A stretch of DNA of 64,000 bases, taken from NCBI RefSeq assembly GCF_037975245.1, contig NC_092568.1, positions 39,386,631 to 39,450,630 of the forward strand. Direction: 5' to 3'. The notes below the pieces were generated by a model. It worked only from the letters and a program-made list of their open reading frames with translations, did not search any database and was not told the DNA's origin. The DNA is from Apostichopus japonicus (Eukaryota; Echinodermata; Holothuroidea; Aspidochirotida; Stichopodidae). The position numbers were made by a program, and so were the translations under genes. Below, piece by piece: positions 62,095-64,000 of this stretch. Position 1 is the first letter of the stretch. The number at the start of each line of letters is the position of its first letter.

Positions 62095-64000
62095 ATTCAT
62101 CATTCATTGGCCTCCGTCCGTCTGTGCAGACGATGGATTGCGTTCCGTTACTTTCGAGCAGCGTCTGCGGTGGCTGTACAGGCCTATCCTTGAGTGGCAG
62201 TCCTTAGCACAGTCAGTGCAGACATGGATGGTATCTTCTTTTGAGCTAGAGCTAGATTCCTTCCTTCTTTGGCGCTTGAGGTCTTGTTGCTCTCTTCTGT
62301 CTTGCTCTGCTCTATCTATTCCCTGTTTCACTTCATGTCTCCAGGAGGGGCGATCTACTACTATGTCTTCCCAGGTGTTGATGTCCATGTGGGCTGACAG
62401 GAGATCCCTTTTGCACAAGTCCTTGAATCTGAGCTGTGGGCGACCTGTGGATCTTGTGCCACACTCCAACTGACCATACAGTAGGTCCTTGGGGATGCGT
62501 CCTTTGTCCATACGGGAGACGTGTCCAAGCCAGCGTAGCCGACGTTCACTGAGCATTGCATAGATTGATGTTGACCTAGCCTTGCACAGAACATCGTTGT
62601 TGGTGACCTTGTCCTCCCATGTGTGGCCCATGATCTTGCGGAGGCATCTGAGATGGAAAGCATTTAGTCGGTGTTCTTGCCTGGTATATGTTGTCCAAGT
62701 CTCGCTGCCATAGAGAAGCGTACTGAGAACACATGCTTGGTAGACTTTGAGCTTGGTGTGCAGCGTCAGGTTCTTATTCGTCCAGACTCTGGTGTTGAGT
62801 TTAGACATCACTGAGGCTGCTTTTCCAATGCGCCCATTGATCTCACCATCCAGGGACAAGTTGCTTGACATCAGAGAGCCCAGATATTTGAAGTTGTCCA
62901 CTACTACAAGTGTGGCGTCAAGGATCCTGATTGCTGGAATAGATGTAGTGTTCTGTGCCATGACCTCTGTTTTCTTTATGCTGATGGTTAAGCCAAATTC
63001 TCTGCATGCCTGGGAGAAGCAGTCCATAAGATGCTGGAGTCCCTCTTCGGTGTGGCTGGTAAAAGCTGCATCATCAGCAAACAGCAACTCCCTTATCAGA
63101 ACACGAGTGATCTTGGTCTTGGCTCGCAGACGGGCTAGGTTTAACAGTTTGCCATCGTGCCTGGTGTGGATATAGATCCCATCAGTAGAGGTCTGGAAGG
63201 CATACGACAGAAGCAGAGAGAAGAAAATTCCGAACAGGGTTGGTGCAAGCACGCAGCCCTGCTTAACTCCACTTTTGGTCTCAAAGGGTTTGGATGTGCT
63301 GCCATTGAAGATGACTGTGCTCTTCATGTTTGTATGGAAGGACGTGATGATGCTGAGGAGTGTCGAAGGACATCCTATCCTCTGCAGCAGCTTGAAGTGT
63401 CCACTGCGGCTAACAAGATCAAAAGCCTTGGTAAGGTCGACGAAAGCTAGGAATAGTGGTTGTTGCTGTTCCCTGCACTTTTCTTGGAGCTGTCTCACAG
63501 AGAAAATCATGTCGATAGTGGACCTTCCTGATCTGAAGCCACACTGGGATTCTGGATACACCCTGTCAGCTAGCACCTGAAGTCTAGCTAGGACCACACG
63601 TGCGAACACCTTGCCAACAATACTGAGGAGGGATATTCCACGATAATTATTGCAGTCGCTCCTGTCACCCTTGTTCTTGAAGAGGGTCACTATCTTGGCA
63701 TCACGCATGCTTTGTGGTACCTGTCCTTCTCTCCAGCAGAGGCAGATAAGCTCATGGAGATGGGGTAGAAGTGTAGCTTTTCCTTCTTTGATGACCTCAG
63801 GTGGAATGGCATCATTTCCTGGAGCTTTGCCACTGGATAGAGCATCGATAGCTTTTTCAAGCTCAATCATTGTAGGCTCCTTGTCTAGGTTCTCTAGTAC
63901 TGGTAGGACAGGGATGCAATTGATGGCATCTTCGGAGACCGTGTTCTCTATTGAGTATAACTCAAGGTAATGCTCCACCCATCTGTCCATCTGCTTGTTT
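62095..64000 (-). mobile_element. Non-LTR retrotransposon (LINE), 3' portion
   Basis: The reverse transcriptase frame is open from the right window edge to a stop near the element end. Only a few bases follow the stop, with an ATGATGAATGAT-type short tail, and then a tRNA-related repeat fragment begins at about 62094. A stop almost at the 3' end with a short repetitive tail is characteristic of RTE-type elements. The clade call is tentative. The endonuclease part lies beyond the window. Confidence 0.8.
62104..64000 (-). CDS. LINE reverse transcriptase with C-terminal zinc finger (partial)
   Basis: At least 628 codons without a break. The ATG at 63990 is internal, since the frame continues to the window edge. 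By residue from that Met: SSGKAPGNDAIPPE (52-65), NNYRGISLLS (114-123), FVDLTKAFD (183-191), SGVKQGCVLAP (240-250) and catalytic FADD (304-307). A thumb/connection region with LLYGSETW and RRLRWLGHVSRMD follows. The basic C-terminus ends in a CCHC-type finger (C591, C594, H607, C611). It would carry out target-primed reverse transcription of the LINE. With no frameshift or stop, it is the only intact element gene here and may be recent. Confidence 0.9.
   Translation of the reverse strand, partial: NKQMDRWVEHYLELYSIENTVSEDAINCIPVLPVLENLDKEPTMIELEKAIDALSSGKAPGNDAIPPEVIKEGKATLLPHLHELICLCWREGQVPQSMRDAKIVTLFKNKGDRSDCNNYRGISLLSIVGKVFARVVLARLQVLADRVYPESQCGFRSGRSTIDMIFSVRQLQEKCREQQQPLFLAFVDLTKAFDLVSRSGHFKLLQRIGCPSTLLSIITSFHTNMKSTVIFNGSTSKPFETKSGVKQGCVLAPTLFGIFFSLLLSYAFQTSTDGIYIHTRHDGKLLNLARLRAKTKITRVLIRELLFADDAAFTSHTEEGLQHLMDCFSQACREFGLTISIKKTEVMAQNTTSIPAIRILDATLVVVDNFKYLGSLMSSNLSLDGEINGRIGKAASVMSKLNTRVWTNKNLTLHTKLKVYQACVLSTLLYGSETWTTYTRQEHRLNAFHLRCLRKIMGHTWEDKVTNNDVLCKARSTSIYAMLSERRLRWLGHVSRMDKGRIPKDLLYGQLECGTRSTGRPQLRFKDLCKRDLLSAHMDINTWEDIVVDRPSWRHEVKQGIDRAEQDRREQQDLKRQRRKESSSSSKEDTIHVCTDCAKDCHSRIGLYSHRRRCSKVTERNPSSAQTDGGQ

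Noticed and set aside
62138..63970. Plus-strand frames of about 100-140 codons
   Set aside because: All lie antisense to the intact LINE reverse transcriptase frame.

Overview
The window is repeat-dominated, AT-rich eukaryotic DNA with no recognisable ordinary host gene. The first element is a Ty3/gypsy-class retrotransposon with integrase ahead of reverse transcriptase, the arrangement of the Gmr1-like group described from deuterostomes. That makes a deuterostome host likely. A marine invertebrate such as an echinoderm would fit, but this is inference and no species is claimed.

Layout: (1) 1-4287 is the 3' part of the Gmr1-like element and its 3' LTR, inserted in a satellite. (2) 4288-54796 is one tandem satellite array with monomers of about 412-426 bp. 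I counted about 86 monomers in roughly 36.6 kb of satellite DNA. Between 5.8 and 15.8 kb, and in the first unit after 26.3 kb, it follows a higher-order unit of about 1.82 kb (four monomers plus a part-monomer). Three insertions interrupt it: a hAT-like non-autonomous element (12724-14117), a 10.5-kb DNA transposon (15781 to about 26292) and an internally deleted gypsy element in reverse (34254-36292). (3) 54797-62094 is a patchwork of eight (TA)n tracts, tRNA-related repeats, eroded satellite monomers, a family of repeats carrying an exon-like 36-nt block, and a decayed Penelope-like element. (4) 62095-64000 is the 3' end of a non-LTR retrotransposon on the minus strand.

Two things stand out. 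First, nearly every monomer, including the eroded ones at the array edge, carries a pyrimidine tract ending in AG, exactly three variable bases, then a 5' splice-site-like GTAAGT. It looks like an intron-microexon-intron cassette repeated about 90 times. Second, the 10.5-kb transposon carries two convergent genes. One is a broken DDE transposase, present twice through an apparently exact 2350-bp tandem duplication. The other is a three-exon gene joining a cysteine-rich CXC-like domain to a P2X7-receptor C-terminal-like domain.

All element genes show frameshifts or stops except the edge-truncated LINE reading frame. Several frameshifts lie in A-runs, so some may be assembly errors rather than decay.
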